The notes under the pieces were generated by a model, which saw only the letters and a list, made by a program, of their open reading frames with translations, was not told where the DNA came from and searched no databases. Both the position numbers and the translations under genes were made by a program. DNA of 64,000 bases from Mesorhizobium sp. SOD10 (GTDB lineage: Bacteria > Pseudomonadota > Alphaproteobacteria > Rhizobiales > Rhizobiaceae): assembly GCA_000824805.1 (NCBI GenBank), contig CCNA01000060.1, positions 1 to 64,000 of the forward strand, written 5' to 3'. This document shows, piece after piece, positions 23,521 to 32,409 of the stretch (its first letter is position 1; every line of letters starts with the position of its first letter).

Positions 23521-24216
23521 ATGCCGCCAAGAACCATGTCGCTCACCGAGGAACTGGTCGCCCGCTGCTTTCGCGTCGTCGAGGATAGCGGGCCCGATCC
23601 CGATGCGGCGCATCTGGATGATAGCGACTATGCGGCGATGCTCGATGCGTTCGAGGCCGAGCTTCCGGCGACGGAACCGCTTTGGCTGTTCGGCTATGGA
23701 TCGCTCATCTGGAAGCCTGAGATCGAGCACACCGAGGAGCGCGTAGCGCTTGCGCGCGGGTGGCACCGCTCGTTCTGCATGAAGATGACGCGCTGGCGCG
23801 GCACCAAGGAGCAACCCGGCCTCATGATGGCGCTCGATCGCGGCGGTCAGTGCAAAGGGGTCGCTTTCCGGCTGGTCGAAAAGAACCGCAGGCAGGCGCT
23901 GGACAAGCTTTTCCGGCGCGAGGTGACATTGAAGCCGACGAGCTACAGGCCGCGTCTGTTGCAGCTGTCAACCGACAAGGGCCCACTGCGGGCGCTGGCC
24001 TTCGTCATCAATCGCAACGGGACCACCTATGCCGGCCCGCTCAGCGAGGAGGAGGTTGTCGAAAGGCTCGCGACCTCCTGCGGCCATTGGGGTTCGGGCG
24101 CCGACTATCTCTACAACACGGTGAAGAATCTCGAGCAGCGCGGCATCCATGACGCGCATCTGTGGCGATTGCAGCAGCTGGTCGCCGTCCGGATCGCCGG
24201 CTCGCAGCAGCCGTGA
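23521..24216 (+). CDS. Gamma-glutamylcyclotransferase (ChaC family)
   Basis: 231 residues. The nucleotide-like binding motif YGSL occurs in PLWLFGYGSLIWKP, and the catalytic glutamate is probably in LFRREVTLKPTSY. ChaC enzymes cleave glutathione to 5-oxoproline and cysteinylglycine in the cytoplasm. ATG at 23521 has AAGG eight bases upstream; ATG at 23536 is an alternative. It is divergent from the Rieske gene. Confidence 0.88.
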   Translation: MPPRTMSLTEELVARCFRVVEDSGPDPDAAHLDDSDYAAMLDAFEAELPATEPLWLFGYGSLIWKPEIEHTEERVALARGWHRSFCMKMTRWRGTKEQPGLMMALDRGGQCKGVAFRLVEKNRRQALDKLFRREVTLKPTSYRPRLLQLSTDKGPLRALAFVINRNGTTYAGPLSEEEVVERLATSCGHWGSGADYLYNTVKNLEQRGIHDAHLWRLQQLVAVRIAGSQQP

Positions 24217-24336
24217 GCCGTGCCGCAATCGCGCCGCGCTGTGGCGGAATTTGGTTTGCCGGCAGGAGGGCTTCTGCCTAAAGTCGCGCCGTCGGCCTGA
24301 TGGCGACGACATTGTTCATCCAAGGTGAAGGCGGGA

Positions 24337-24882
24337 ATGACCGGCGCGACAGCCGCGAGCGGCAATAGAGCTTCCGATCGGAAACTGACCTTCATCCTGG
24401 GCGGTGCCCGCTCGGGCAAAAGCTCTTATGCCGAGAAGCTGACGACTGCGAACCCGTCGCCCTGGACCTACATCGCCACGGCACAGGCTTATGACGACGA
24501 GATGCGCGAGCGCATTGCGCTGCATCGGTCACGGCGGGGCGAAGACTGGGTCACGGTCGATGCGCCGCTCGACCTGGTCGGCGCGATTCAAGCCTTGCCG
24601 AACGACGAGCCTGTGCTGATCGATTGCCTGACTTTGTGGCTCACCAATCACATGCTGGCCGAACATGATGTCGAGGCCGAATGCCGGCGGCTCGAGGATG
24701 CGTTGTCGCGGCCGCGCGGGCCGTGGTTCGTGGTTTCCAACGAAGTCGGGCTCGGCATCGTGCCCGACAACGCGCTGGCGCGCCGGTTCCGCGACGCCGG
24801 CGGCCGGCTCAACCAGCAGGTCGCGGCGACAGCCGACAGCGTTCTGATGATGGTGGCGGGGCTGCCGCTCAAGGTGAAATGA
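24337..24882 (+). CDS. cobU: Adenosylcobinamide kinase / guanylyltransferase
   Basis: 181 residues (CobU of enterics, CobP of Pseudomonas). It phosphorylates adenosylcobinamide and attaches GMP in late cobalamin synthesis. The P-loop is GGARSGKSSYAE, and AQAYDDEMRERIALHRSRRG carries the guanylylated-histidine region. VVSNEVGLGIVP is conserved in the family. GTG at 24325 is an alternative start. cobO begins one base after the stop. I looked for a cobalamin riboswitch upstream and did not find one. Confidence 0.95.
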   Translation: MTGATAASGNRASDRKLTFILGGARSGKSSYAEKLTTANPSPWTYIATAQAYDDEMRERIALHRSRRGEDWVTVDAPLDLVGAIQALPNDEPVLIDCLTLWLTNHMLAEHDVEAECRRLEDALSRPRGPWFVVSNEVGLGIVPDNALARRFRDAGGRLNQQVAATADSVLMMVAGLPLKVK

Positions 24883-24883
24883 C

Positions 24884-25498
24884 ATGGCTGACATCGAGGA
24901 AAAGGACGCAGAGCGCCACCGCGCCAAGATGGCCAAGCGCAAGGCGGTGCAGGATGCCGAGGTGGCCGGCAAAACGATCGAGAAGGGGCTGCTGATCGTC
25001 AACACCGGGCCGGGCAAGGGCAAGACCACGGCGGCGTTCGGCCTGGCGCTGAGGACGCTGGGCTATGGCAAGCGTGTCGGCGTCGTCCAGTTCATCAAGG
25101 GCAAATGGCATACCGGCGAGAAGGATGCTTTCGCCGCTTTCGGCGACCGCGTCGTCTGGCATGCGATGGGCGAGGGCTTCACCTGGGAGACGCAGGATCT
25201 TAAACGCGACATCGCAGCCGCGGAGGCCGCCTGGGCCAAGGCGCTCGAGTTGATGGCCGATCCCTCGATCAGCCTCGTGGTCCTCGACGAGCTCAACATA
25301 GCGCTACGCTACGATTATCTGGACCTCGAAAAAGTGGTCGCAGCACTGAAGACGCGCCGGGACGATCTGCACGTGATCGTCACCGGCCGCAACGCCAAGC
25401 CGCTGCTCGTCGAGGCGGCCGATCTCGTCACCGAAATGGGGCTGACGAAGCACCATTTCGCCGCCGGCGTGAAGGCACAGCAAGGGATCGAATTCTAA
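24884..25498 (+). CDS. cobO: Cob(I)yrinic acid a,c-diamide adenosyltransferase
   Basis: 204 residues. It adds the 5'-deoxyadenosyl group from ATP to reduced corrinoids. LLIVNTGPGKGKTTAAFGLA is the P-loop, and VVLDELNIALRYDYL and VTGRNAKPLLVEAADLVTEM are family signatures. It is transcribed with cobU. Its last four bases overlap the end of the convergent cobD. Confidence 0.97.
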   Translation: MADIEEKDAERHRAKMAKRKAVQDAEVAGKTIEKGLLIVNTGPGKGKTTAAFGLALRTLGYGKRVGVVQFIKGKWHTGEKDAFAAFGDRVVWHAMGEGFTWETQDLKRDIAAAEAAWAKALELMADPSISLVVLDELNIALRYDYLDLEKVVAALKTRRDDLHVIVTGRNAKPLLVEAADLVTEMGLTKHHFAAGVKAQQGIEF

Positions 25499-26502
25499 AG
25501 CGCGCTGGCGCCTTGGCCGCCGATTAGAAGGGTCAAGTAGATTACGATCGCCGAGACGACCGCGAACAGGCCAATCAGCAGCCAATCCGCCATGCGGTAG
25601 AGCTTCAGCGCCTGGCGGATGTCGGTGCTTTCGGCCTCGCGGCGGCCGCCTTCGCCCATGAAGGCATCTTGGACGACTTCGCCGCCATAGCTGCGCGGTC
25701 CGGCGAGCGAAAGCCCGAGCGCGCCGGCCATGGCGGCCTCCGGCCAGCCGGCATTGGGCGAGCGGTGCTTCCTGGCGTCGCGGTGCATGACATGCCAAGC
25801 GGAGCGCGGATCGGCGCCCGGGACCAGAAAGGCCGCCAGCACGATGAGCAGGCCGGTGAGCCGCGATGCGGGCAGGTTGATCAGATCGTCGAAGCGGGCG
25901 GCTGCACGGCCGAAAGCTTCATATTTCGGCGTCCGGTGGCCGATCATCGAATCGGCGGTGTTGGCGGCCTTGTAGGCTGCACCTCCGCCAAGGCCGCCGA
26001 TGCCGGTCCAGAAGGCAGGCGCGACGATGCCGTCCGAAAAATTCTCGGCCAGACTTTCGATCGCCGCGCGCGCGACACCCGCCTTGTCGAGCTTTTCCGG
26101 ATCACGGCCGACGATGCGCGAGACGGCGATGCGACCGAGCGTCAGGCCGCCGGTCTCCAGTGCGTCAGCGACGTCTTCGACATGCTCGGCAAGGCTTTTC
26201 TGCGACAGCAGCGTGGAGCCGAGGATGGCAGCGACGACCAGACCCGACGGAAAGATCAGCCAGAGCATGACATGCAGCGCCAGACCGATAAGGCCGGGGA
26301 CCAGCAGAATGACGAGCAGGGCCTGGACGCCGCGGCGGCGACGCAATTCGTCGGAATCGGTGGCGCGGTTGAGCCGGCAATCGAGAAAGGATATCAGCCT
26401 GCCGATCCAGGTTACCGGATGGCCGATAGCGTTGAACAGCCAGTCCGGATAGCCGAGGGCGCGTTCGACGGCGAGTGACAGGAAAGCGATCAGGACAGAC
26501 AT
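25495..26502 (-). CDS. cobD: Adenosylcobinamide-phosphate synthase (CbiB/CobD)
   Basis: 335-residue membrane protein that couples the aminopropanol(-phosphate) arm to adenosylcobyrate. GHPVTWIGRLISFLD, AIESLAENFSDGIVAPAFW and NTADSMIGHRTPKY are family signatures, with several hydrophobic segments. Its ATG overlaps the ATG of the divergent cobC within a shared CATG at 26500-26503, leaving no intergenic space, so the promoters must lie inside the opposite gene or one start is further in. Confidence 0.95.
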   Translation of the reverse strand: MSVLIAFLSLAVERALGYPDWLFNAIGHPVTWIGRLISFLDCRLNRATDSDELRRRRGVQALLVILLVPGLIGLALHVMLWLIFPSGLVVAAILGSTLLSQKSLAEHVEDVADALETGGLTLGRIAVSRIVGRDPEKLDKAGVARAAIESLAENFSDGIVAPAFWTGIGGLGGGAAYKAANTADSMIGHRTPKYEAFGRAAARFDDLINLPASRLTGLLIVLAAFLVPGADPRSAWHVMHRDARKHRSPNAGWPEAAMAGALGLSLAGPRSYGGEVVQDAFMGEGGRREAESTDIRQALKLYRMADWLLIGLFAVVSAIVIYLTLLIGGQGASAL

Positions 26503-27556
26503 GAAGCTTCTAAGCGGCGTGATCGCAGCGGTTGATCATGGCGGCAGCCTTGGCCGGGCAAGCGCGCTTTTTCCTCATGCGGCGCAACCTTTCGTGGACC
26601 TCTCGACAGGTATCAACCCGCACTCCTATCCGCTTTTCGAACTGCCCGCCACCGTCCTGACCCGATTGCCGGAGGCAGGACAACTGCGCGAATTGGCCGA
26701 AATTGCGGCTGCGGCCTATGGCGCGCCGTCGGCGGCGCATGTGGCGGCGGCGCCCGGCACGCAGATTCTCCTGCCGCGTGTGGCCTCGCTGCTGCGGCCC
26801 GGCAAGGCGCTGGTGCTCGGCCCGACCTATGCCGAACACGCGCGCGCGGCGGCTATCGCCGGCCATGCGGTTGCGGAAGTCAGTGATTTCGACGCGCTGG
26901 CCGAGGCGGACCTTGCGGTGCTGGTCAACCCCAACAATCCGGACGGGCGGGTGATCGAAAAGGCGCGCTTGCTCGAACTCGCGGCGCAGCTTCGCGCCAA
27001 AGGCGGGCTGCTCGTCGTCGACGAAGCTTTCATGGATGTCGGCCCGATCGAGCACAGCCTGGCGGGAGATGTCGGGGAGGGCGGCATTGTCGTGCTTCGC
27101 TCGTTCGGCAAGTTCTTCGGCCTCGCGGGTGTGAGACTCGGCTTCGCATTGGCGGATCCGCTGACGGCCGAGCGGCTGGATGCGCAACTGGGACCCTGGG
27201 CGGTGGCCGGCCCGGCGCTCGAATACGGCATCCGCGCCTTGTCGGACACGGAGTGGCAAACCGTCATGCGGCAGCGTCTGGCTCAGGATGCCGGGCGGCT
27301 CGACGCGCTGCTTGGCCGATTCGATGTTCCGGTCGCCGGTGGCACCAGCCTGTTCCGCTATTTGTCGTTTGCCGAGGCCCCGGGCTTTTTTTCGGCGCTT
27401 GGCTCGAGCGGCGTGCTGGTTCGCCATTTTGCCGAGCGGCCGCAGGTCTTGCGTATAGGTCTGCCGGGCAGCGAAGCGGAATGGCGGCGGCTTGAGGGCG
27501 CCCTTGCCGCGTGGGCCGGTCGGCGCGAGGATGTGCACCAGGAGTCCGGACGATGA
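26501..27556 (+). CDS. cobC: Threonine-phosphate decarboxylase
   Basis: Up to 351 residues, PLP fold-type I. It makes the (R)-1-amino-2-propanol phosphate linker of cobalamin. VDLSTGINPHSYPL, LVNPNNPDGRV, LVVDEAFMDVGP and the PLP lysine in VLRSFGKFFGLAGVRLG are visible. The first residues MKLLSG are not family-like. A GTG at 26519 (VIAAVDHGGSL) may be the true start and would separate it from cobD. It overlaps the following phosphatase gene by four bases. Confidence 0.93.
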   Translation: MKLLSGVIAAVDHGGSLGRASALFPHAAQPFVDLSTGINPHSYPLFELPATVLTRLPEAGQLRELAEIAAAAYGAPSAAHVAAAPGTQILLPRVASLLRPGKALVLGPTYAEHARAAAIAGHAVAEVSDFDALAEADLAVLVNPNNPDGRVIEKARLLELAAQLRAKGGLLVVDEAFMDVGPIEHSLAGDVGEGGIVVLRSFGKFFGLAGVRLGFALADPLTAERLDAQLGPWAVAGPALEYGIRALSDTEWQTVMRQRLAQDAGRLDALLGRFDVPVAGGTSLFRYLSFAEAPGFFSALGSSGVLVRHFAERPQVLRIGLPGSEAEWRRLEGALAAWAGRREDVHQESGR

Positions 27557-28062
27557 TCCATGTGTGTTCGCTGTCGAAAGTCGACGAAACTGTCGCACGG
27601 ACCGGTGCTGAGCGCTTGCTGTCCCTGCTTGCCGCAGGCACGGAGGTGACCCGACCGGCTTCGATCCTGGCGGAAAACCACCTGCACCTCGTCATGCATG
27701 ATATCGCCGTGGCGCAGGAAGGCATGACGATGCCGGGCGAGGAGCATGTGCGGGCCTTGCTTGACTTCGCCTATCGCTGGGATCGCGTGAAACCGCTGGT
27801 CGTGCATTGCTATGCCGGTGTCAGCCGCTCGACCGCATCGGCTTACATCATCGCGGCGGCGCTTTCGCCCAAGCGCGACGAGATGGAACTCGCCCGCACG
27901 TTGCGCTTTCTCTCGCCGACGGCGACGCCCAACCCACGATTGATTGCCGTCGCCGACATGCTGCTTCAGCGGGACGGCCGCATGATCGCGGCGATCGAGG
28001 CGATCGGACGCGGCGCCGATGCGTTCGAGGGGATACCCTTCGAACTCGATATTAGAGCTTAG
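27553..28062 (+). CDS. Protein-tyrosine/dual-specificity-type phosphatase in the cob operon
   Basis: 169 residues with the P-loop HCYAGVSRSTAS (H-C-x5-R) of cysteine-dependent phosphatases. ATG at 27553 overlaps the cobC stop (ATGA), indicating translational coupling with a cobalamin gene. The true substrate is unknown. Because alphaproteobacteria often lack the enteric alpha-ribazole-phosphate phosphatase, a role in late cobalamin dephosphorylation is possible but purely contextual. Confidence 0.8.
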   Translation: MIHVCSLSKVDETVARTGAERLLSLLAAGTEVTRPASILAENHLHLVMHDIAVAQEGMTMPGEEHVRALLDFAYRWDRVKPLVVHCYAGVSRSTASAYIIAAALSPKRDEMELARTLRFLSPTATPNPRLIAVADMLLQRDGRMIAAIEAIGRGADAFEGIPFELDIRA

Positions 28063-28071
28063 TCCGTCGGC

Positions 28072-28869
28072 CTAAAGCAGCCACTCCGCGAGCTTCGCCT
28101 TGCGCACGTCCCTGACCAGGTTGATAAAACCGTCGGCCTGCATTTCCGCCGTCAGGCGGCCCTTCTCGGCCGTGGCGATCGAGGCGTCGCCGACCACGCC
28201 GTTCGGATTGAGGTCGCTGGCGATCCAAGCGAAGGCGTGCGTGCCGGTGTGGCGCAGTAGGGCGAATTCCTTTTCGGCGCGGCCGACATTGGAAACGAAA
28301 TTGTCGGCCTTGCTCATGTCGACGAGGTCGGGCCGGAAATGCAGCATCAGCGAGGTCTCGACATCGCCGCCATGGATGCCGTGACGATCCTCGAGCTCGG
28401 TGTACATGCCCGCCGGGCGGCCGAAACGCTGCCAGCTCGTCTTCACCGACAGCATTTTGGCGCGCACGCGCAATTCGCGCGAAACGATGCCCATGATCTC
28501 TTCATTGCCGCCATGCGAATTGACGATGATCAGCTTTCTGACCCCGGCGCGGGCGACCGACAGGCCAAGTTCCGTCCAGGCGTCGACCAGGGTGGTGGCG
28601 GGCAAAGTGAGCGTTCCCGGCGCATGCAGATGCTCGTTCGACTTGCCGACCGCCTGCACCGGCAGGATGCGGATGTCGAGATCGTCGGGCAGGCGCGCGA
28701 TCACCGTCTCCAGCATGCCCACCATGATCGAGGTGTCGGTCGAGACCGGCAGATGCGGGCCATGCTGCTCGATCGCCGCCACCGGCAGCACGGCGATGGT
28801 CGCTTCGGCGTCGATCGAGGCATATTCGGTCGTCCGGTAGTCGCCCCACCACACACGTCTTGTCGTCAC
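28072..28869 (-). CDS. Creatininase-family amidohydrolase
   Basis: 265 residues. Metal ligands are recognisable in AAIEQHGPHLPVSTD, IVNSHGGNEEI and HGIHGGDVETS. The family includes creatinine amidohydrolase and enzymes that open cyclic amides in several pathways. It lies across a repeat from a RidA gene and near a presumed N-heterocycle operon, so ring hydrolysis of a related compound is plausible. The exact substrate cannot be read from sequence. Confidence 0.85.
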   Translation of the reverse strand: MTTRRVWWGDYRTTEYASIDAEATIAVLPVAAIEQHGPHLPVSTDTSIMVGMLETVIARLPDDLDIRILPVQAVGKSNEHLHAPGTLTLPATTLVDAWTELGLSVARAGVRKLIIVNSHGGNEEIMGIVSRELRVRAKMLSVKTSWQRFGRPAGMYTELEDRHGIHGGDVETSLMLHFRPDLVDMSKADNFVSNVGRAEKEFALLRHTGTHAFAWIASDLNPNGVVGDASIATAEKGRLTAEMQADGFINLVRDVRKAKLAEWLL

Positions 28870-28908
28870 TTCATTCTCCCAATGGTCTGCTACGCCGCAA
28901 GGGCGGTC

Positions 28909-29024
28909 TAGAGCATGATGCCGAAAAGTGTGAAGGGGTTTTCGGACGACATCATGCTCTATCTCTTTGATTTAGAGTCGGATTCAGATTTCAGGTCGAT
29001 CCGACCTGAAATCATCCGGCTCTA
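28909..29024. repeat. Composite intergenic dyad repeat
   Basis: Two adjoining inverted repeats. The first runs from TAGAGCATGAT (28909-28919) to ATCATGCTCTA (28951-28961) with internal CCGAAAA/TTTTCGG. The second runs from AGAG (28974) to CTCT (29020-29023), with a central ATTTCAGGTCG/CGACCTGAAAT dyad. These are typical mosaic intergenic elements of Rhizobiales. They could fold strongly in RNA between the convergently processed neighbours. Confidence 0.8.
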
Positions 29025-29050
29025 GTGTGCTTGGCCGCCGCGGGCAACCG

Positions 29051-29434
29051 TCACCCTGCCGCCAGCACTTCGACCTCGACCTTGAACTCCGGGCGGGCGA
29101 AGCCGGAAACGATCATCAGTGTCGATGCCGGCGCGGGATCGGAAAAGAGCCGGTTGCGGACATCCATATAGGCCTGCAGGTGCTCGCGGCCGGTGACGAA
29201 GGCGTTGATGCGCACGGTGTCGTTCAAGGTCAGCCCGGCTTCGCTCAGAATCGCGGCGATGTTCTTGAAGCAAAGCTCAGTCTGTGCCCCGGCATCCTCC
29301 GGGACGGTGTCGTCGGGGCCGATGCCCAACTGCCCCGAGCACAGCACCAGCCGTTTTCCGGCGGGTATTTCAACGCCGTGGCTGTAGCGGGCAAAAGGGG
29401 GCTTGATGGTCTTGGGGGCGAGATATTTCAGCAT
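29051..29434 (-). CDS. RidA/YjgF-family protein
   Basis: 127 residues. RidA-type proteins hydrolyse reactive enamine/imine intermediates released by PLP enzymes and related reactions. The pattern SGQLGIGPDDTVPEDAGAQT and the C-terminal ARPEFKVEVEVLA fit the family. It lies next to the deaminase/oxidase operon on the opposite strand and may clear imines made there. The start MLKYLAPK is at 29434. Confidence 0.88.
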   Translation of the reverse strand: MLKYLAPKTIKPPFARYSHGVEIPAGKRLVLCSGQLGIGPDDTVPEDAGAQTELCFKNIAAILSEAGLTLNDTVRINAFVTGREHLQAYMDVRNRLFSDPAPASTLMIVSGFARPEFKVEVEVLAAG

Positions 29435-29609
29435 CGCATTCTCCTGTGCGCCTGCAGACTAAGGCTCGATTCATGAAACCTTCAAGATGCGGTGCATGCC
29501 GCTGGGGCGATTATGGACAGGCGTTCAAAAAATAGGCACGATGCCTCGCGTACGGCATGACCCGTCCGGTCTCGGCAATGACTGCCGCACAAGCAGGCGG
29601 CCCAGGCGG

Positions 29610-29625
29610 TGGCATGTGTCTTGCT
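29610..29625 (+). promoter_or_regulatory. Candidate sigma-54 (-24/-12) promoter
   Basis: TGGCATGTGTCTTGCT has GG at 29611-29612 and GC at 29623-29624 with ten bases between, matching the TGGCAC-N5-TTGCW consensus of RpoN promoters. It lies 57 bases before the substrate-binding-protein start. RpoN control is common for nitrogen-source uptake operons. An enhancer-binding regulator is not visible nearby. Confidence 0.6.
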
Positions 29626-29681
29626 TCTTGAAACAACGGTGTCGAGCCCAGCGCGTCGCGCGCCCGGGCCAAGAGAAGGTG

Positions 29682-30692
29682 ATGTTTATGATCGGACAAG
29701 GAAAGATGCTGGCGGGCGCCGCCGTCCTGCTGGCGGCCGGCACGCTGAGCGCGGCCGCGAACGAGAAGGTTACGTTCGGCACCAACTGGCTGGCCGAGCC
29801 GGAACATGGCGGCTACTACCAGGCCATCGCCGACGGCACCTATGCCGCCTGCGGCCTCGACGTCACCATCATGCAGGGCGGCCCGCAGGTCAGCGGGCGG
29901 CCGATGCTGCTTGCCGGCAAGATCGATTTCTACATGGGCGGCAATCTGCTTTCGGCCTTCGATGCCGTGCAGCAGGGCATTCCGATGCGTGTCGTTGCCG
30001 CCGATTTCCAGAAGGATCCGCAGGTCATCATGTCCCATCCGGGAGAGGGGTTGGACAAATGGGAGGACCTGAAGAACGCCGACCAGTACATCATGGGCGA
30101 CGAGGGCGCGCAGACCTTCTTCCAATGGATGGTCACCGATCTCGGCTTCGATGCCGCCAAGCGCGTGCCCTACACGTTCAATCCGGCGCCGTTCATCGCC
30201 AACAAGAAGTCGATCCAGCAAGGCTATGTGACGTCCGAGCCGTTCGCGGTGCAGAAGCAGGGAGGCTTCATGCCGAATCAGTTCCTGCTTGCCGATAATG
30301 GTTGGGACACCTATGCGACGACCATCGAGGTGATGCAGGATACGATCGACAAGCGGCCGGAGGTGGTGCAGTGCTTCGTCGATGGCTCGGCCAAGGGCTG
30401 GTACAAGTACCTCTACGGCGACAACAAGGCCGCCAACGACATGATCAAGAAGGACAATCCCGATATGACGGATGAGCAGATCGCCTTCTCGATCGAGCAG
30501 TTGAAGAAGTTCGGCATCGTCGATTCGGGCGATTCCGAAAAGCTCGGCATCGGCACGATGAGCGAAGCGCGCATCCAGAGTTTCTACGACAAGATGGTCA
30601 AGGCCAAGGTCGCGCAGCCGGGCCTCGACATCAAGAAGGCCTATACGCTGGCGTTCATCAACAAGGGTGTCGGGCTGGAGCTGAAGAAGTAA
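29682..30692 (+). CDS. ABC transporter substrate-binding protein (NMT1/SsuA-type)
   Basis: 336 residues. A signal peptide (MLAGAAVLLAAGTLSAAANE) is followed by a periplasmic binding fold typical of the nitrate/sulfonate/pyrimidine-precursor group: VTFGTNWLAEPEHGGYYQA, GQ-less YMGGNLLSAFDAVQQGIPM, and YVTSEPFAVQKQGG. The CCCFC motif of HMP-binding ThiY is absent. It is the first gene of an operon with an ATPase, a permease and a deaminase, so the ligand is probably a small nitrogen heterocycle. ATG at 29682 follows AGAAGGTG; a second ATG at 29688 is possible. Confidence 0.9.
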   Translation: MFMIGQGKMLAGAAVLLAAGTLSAAANEKVTFGTNWLAEPEHGGYYQAIADGTYAACGLDVTIMQGGPQVSGRPMLLAGKIDFYMGGNLLSAFDAVQQGIPMRVVAADFQKDPQVIMSHPGEGLDKWEDLKNADQYIMGDEGAQTFFQWMVTDLGFDAAKRVPYTFNPAPFIANKKSIQQGYVTSEPFAVQKQGGFMPNQFLLADNGWDTYATTIEVMQDTIDKRPEVVQCFVDGSAKGWYKYLYGDNKAANDMIKKDNPDMTDEQIAFSIEQLKKFGIVDSGDSEKLGIGTMSEARIQSFYDKMVKAKVAQPGLDIKKAYTLAFINKGVGLELKK

Positions 30693-30707
30693 GGCGGCCT
30701 GCCTGAG

Positions 30708-31529
30708 ATGATCCAGGAGAAAGTGGCTGAGACGCCGGCGGTATCGGGCGAGGCTCCGATGCTGCTTGCGCTGCGCAATGTCGGCAAGGTCTTTTCCAAC
30801 GGCGTGACGGCGCTGAGCAAGGTTGACCTGGCGATCCGCGAAGGCGATTTCCTGAGCTTGCTCGGCCCTTCCGGCTGCGGCAAGTCGACGGCGCTCCGGC
30901 TGATCGCCGGCCTGTCGACGCCGACCTCCGGCCAGCTCGACTGGCGCGGCTCGATCGACCGCTCGAACACCGGCTTCGTCTTCCAGGAACCGACGCTGCT
31001 GCCCTGGGCCAGCGTCTTCGACAATGTCTGGCTGCCGCTCAGGCTGAAGGGCGTGTCGCGCGCCAAGGCGGAACCAGCCGTGAGGGAGGTGCTGTCGCGC
31101 GTCCATCTCACCGGCTTCGAGAATGCCGTGCCGCGCGAGCTTTCCGGCGGCATGAAGATGCGTGTCTCGATCGCGCGCGCCATGGTAACCAAGCCGCGCA
31201 TCCTGCTGATGGACGAGCCATTCGCCGCGCTCGATGAGATCACCCGCTTCAAGCTCAACAACGATCTTCTGGAGCTGTGGCAGGACGAGCGCTTCACCGT
31301 CGTTTTCGTCACCCACAGCGTCTTCGAAAGCGTGTTCCTGTCCAGCCGCGTGGTCGTCATGGCCGCGCGTCCGGGCCGCGTCCATGGCGAACTCTCCATC
31401 GACGCGCCTTATCCGCGCGACGAGGCGTTCCGCACCTCGTCGGATTATGCCGCGCTTTGCCGGCAGGCCTCGGATACGCTGGTCGACGCTATCAACTCAA
31501 CCGCCGGATCGCATCATGACGGCCATTGA
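30708..31529 (+). CDS. ABC transporter ATPase (SsuB/TauB-type)
   Basis: 273 residues. Walker A is LLGPSGCGKSTALRLIAG, the Q-loop FVFQEPTLLPWASV, the signature LSGGMKMRVSIARAM (LSGGM variant of LSGGQ), Walker B ILLMDEPFAALDE, and the switch histidine VFVTHSVFES. It energises the importer formed with the genes on either side. It begins 15 bases after the binding-protein gene and overlaps the permease gene by 14 bases. Confidence 0.95.
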   Translation: MIQEKVAETPAVSGEAPMLLALRNVGKVFSNGVTALSKVDLAIREGDFLSLLGPSGCGKSTALRLIAGLSTPTSGQLDWRGSIDRSNTGFVFQEPTLLPWASVFDNVWLPLRLKGVSRAKAEPAVREVLSRVHLTGFENAVPRELSGGMKMRVSIARAMVTKPRILLMDEPFAALDEITRFKLNNDLLELWQDERFTVVFVTHSVFESVFLSSRVVVMAARPGRVHGELSIDAPYPRDEAFRTSSDYAALCRQASDTLVDAINSTAGSHHDGH

Positions 31530-32367
31530 CGACACCACGCTGAAGCTCGATCCGGAAGAGGCGCGCCGCGCCCGCCAGGAGCGTCTGGAGCGCATCGGCA
31601 AATGGGTGCTGCCGCTGGCGATCATGGTGCTGGCGATCGTGCTGTGGGACCGCATCTGCGTCTGGAACGAGATCCCGCAATATATCCTGCCGCGCCCGGG
31701 CGTGGTGCTGCAGACGCTGCACAACGACGCGGGCGTGCTCTTTTCCTCGCTGTTGGTGACGCTCCGGATCACCTTCCTCAGCCTGCTGCTCGCCGTCATC
31801 GGCGGCGTCGGGCTGGCGGTGCTGTTCGCGCAGTCGAAATGGGTGGAGATGTCGTTCTTCCCCTTCGCCATCGTGCTGCAGGTGACGCCGATCGTCGCCA
31901 TCTTCCCGCTGATCAACATCTATGTGAACAATCAGACGGTCAAACTGCTGCTCTGCGCCTGGATCGTGGCCTTCTTTCCGATCCTCTCCAACACCACGCT
32001 CGGCCTGAATTCGGTCGACCGGAACTTACGCGACCTGTTCAAGCTCAACGGCGCGACGCGCTGGCAGCAATTGCGCTATCTACGGCTGCCGGCGGCGATG
32101 CCCTATTTCCTCGGCGGACTGAAGATCGCCGGCGGCCTGTCGCTGATCGGGGCGGTGGTGGCGGAGTTCGTCGCCGGCGCGCAGGGGCAGTCGTCAGGGC
32201 TTGCGTCGCGCATCATCGAAGCCGGTTACCGGCTCAACGCGCCGCGCCTGTTCGCAGCGCTGATCCTGATTTCGCTCACCGGCATCCTGATCTTCCTGGT
32301 GCTGTCGCTGGTGTCGCACCTCATCCTGCGCCGCTGGCACGAGAGCGCGCTGAAGCAGGAGCGCTAG
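31516..32367 (+). CDS. ABC transporter permease (SsuC/TauC-type)
   Basis: 283 residues with about six membrane helices. The coupling-helix EAA motif is LFKLNGATRWQQLRYLRLPAAMPYF. A cytoplasmic N-terminus of about 30 residues precedes the first helix. It is the single permease of the importer and presumably acts as a homodimer. Confidence 0.95.
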   Translation: MTAIDDTTLKLDPEEARRARQERLERIGKWVLPLAIMVLAIVLWDRICVWNEIPQYILPRPGVVLQTLHNDAGVLFSSLLVTLRITFLSLLLAVIGGVGLAVLFAQSKWVEMSFFPFAIVLQVTPIVAIFPLINIYVNNQTVKLLLCAWIVAFFPILSNTTLGLNSVDRNLRDLFKLNGATRWQQLRYLRLPAAMPYFLGGLKIAGGLSLIGAVVAEFVAGAQGQSSGLASRIIEAGYRLNAPRLFAALILISLTGILIFLVLSLVSHLILRRWHESALKQER

Positions 32368-32409
32368 GGTGATTAGAATCGCAGAGGAAATCACGAAGAG
32401 GACCAGATC

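Noticed and set aside
24217..24336. Possible cobalamin riboswitch upstream of cobU
   Set aside because: The conserved B12-box core and flanking motifs are not present in these 120 bases.
29682..30692. Substrate-binding protein considered as ThiY (HMP uptake), since thiC is in the window
   Set aside because: The CCCFC signature is absent, no THI element precedes it, and the operon partners are catabolic.
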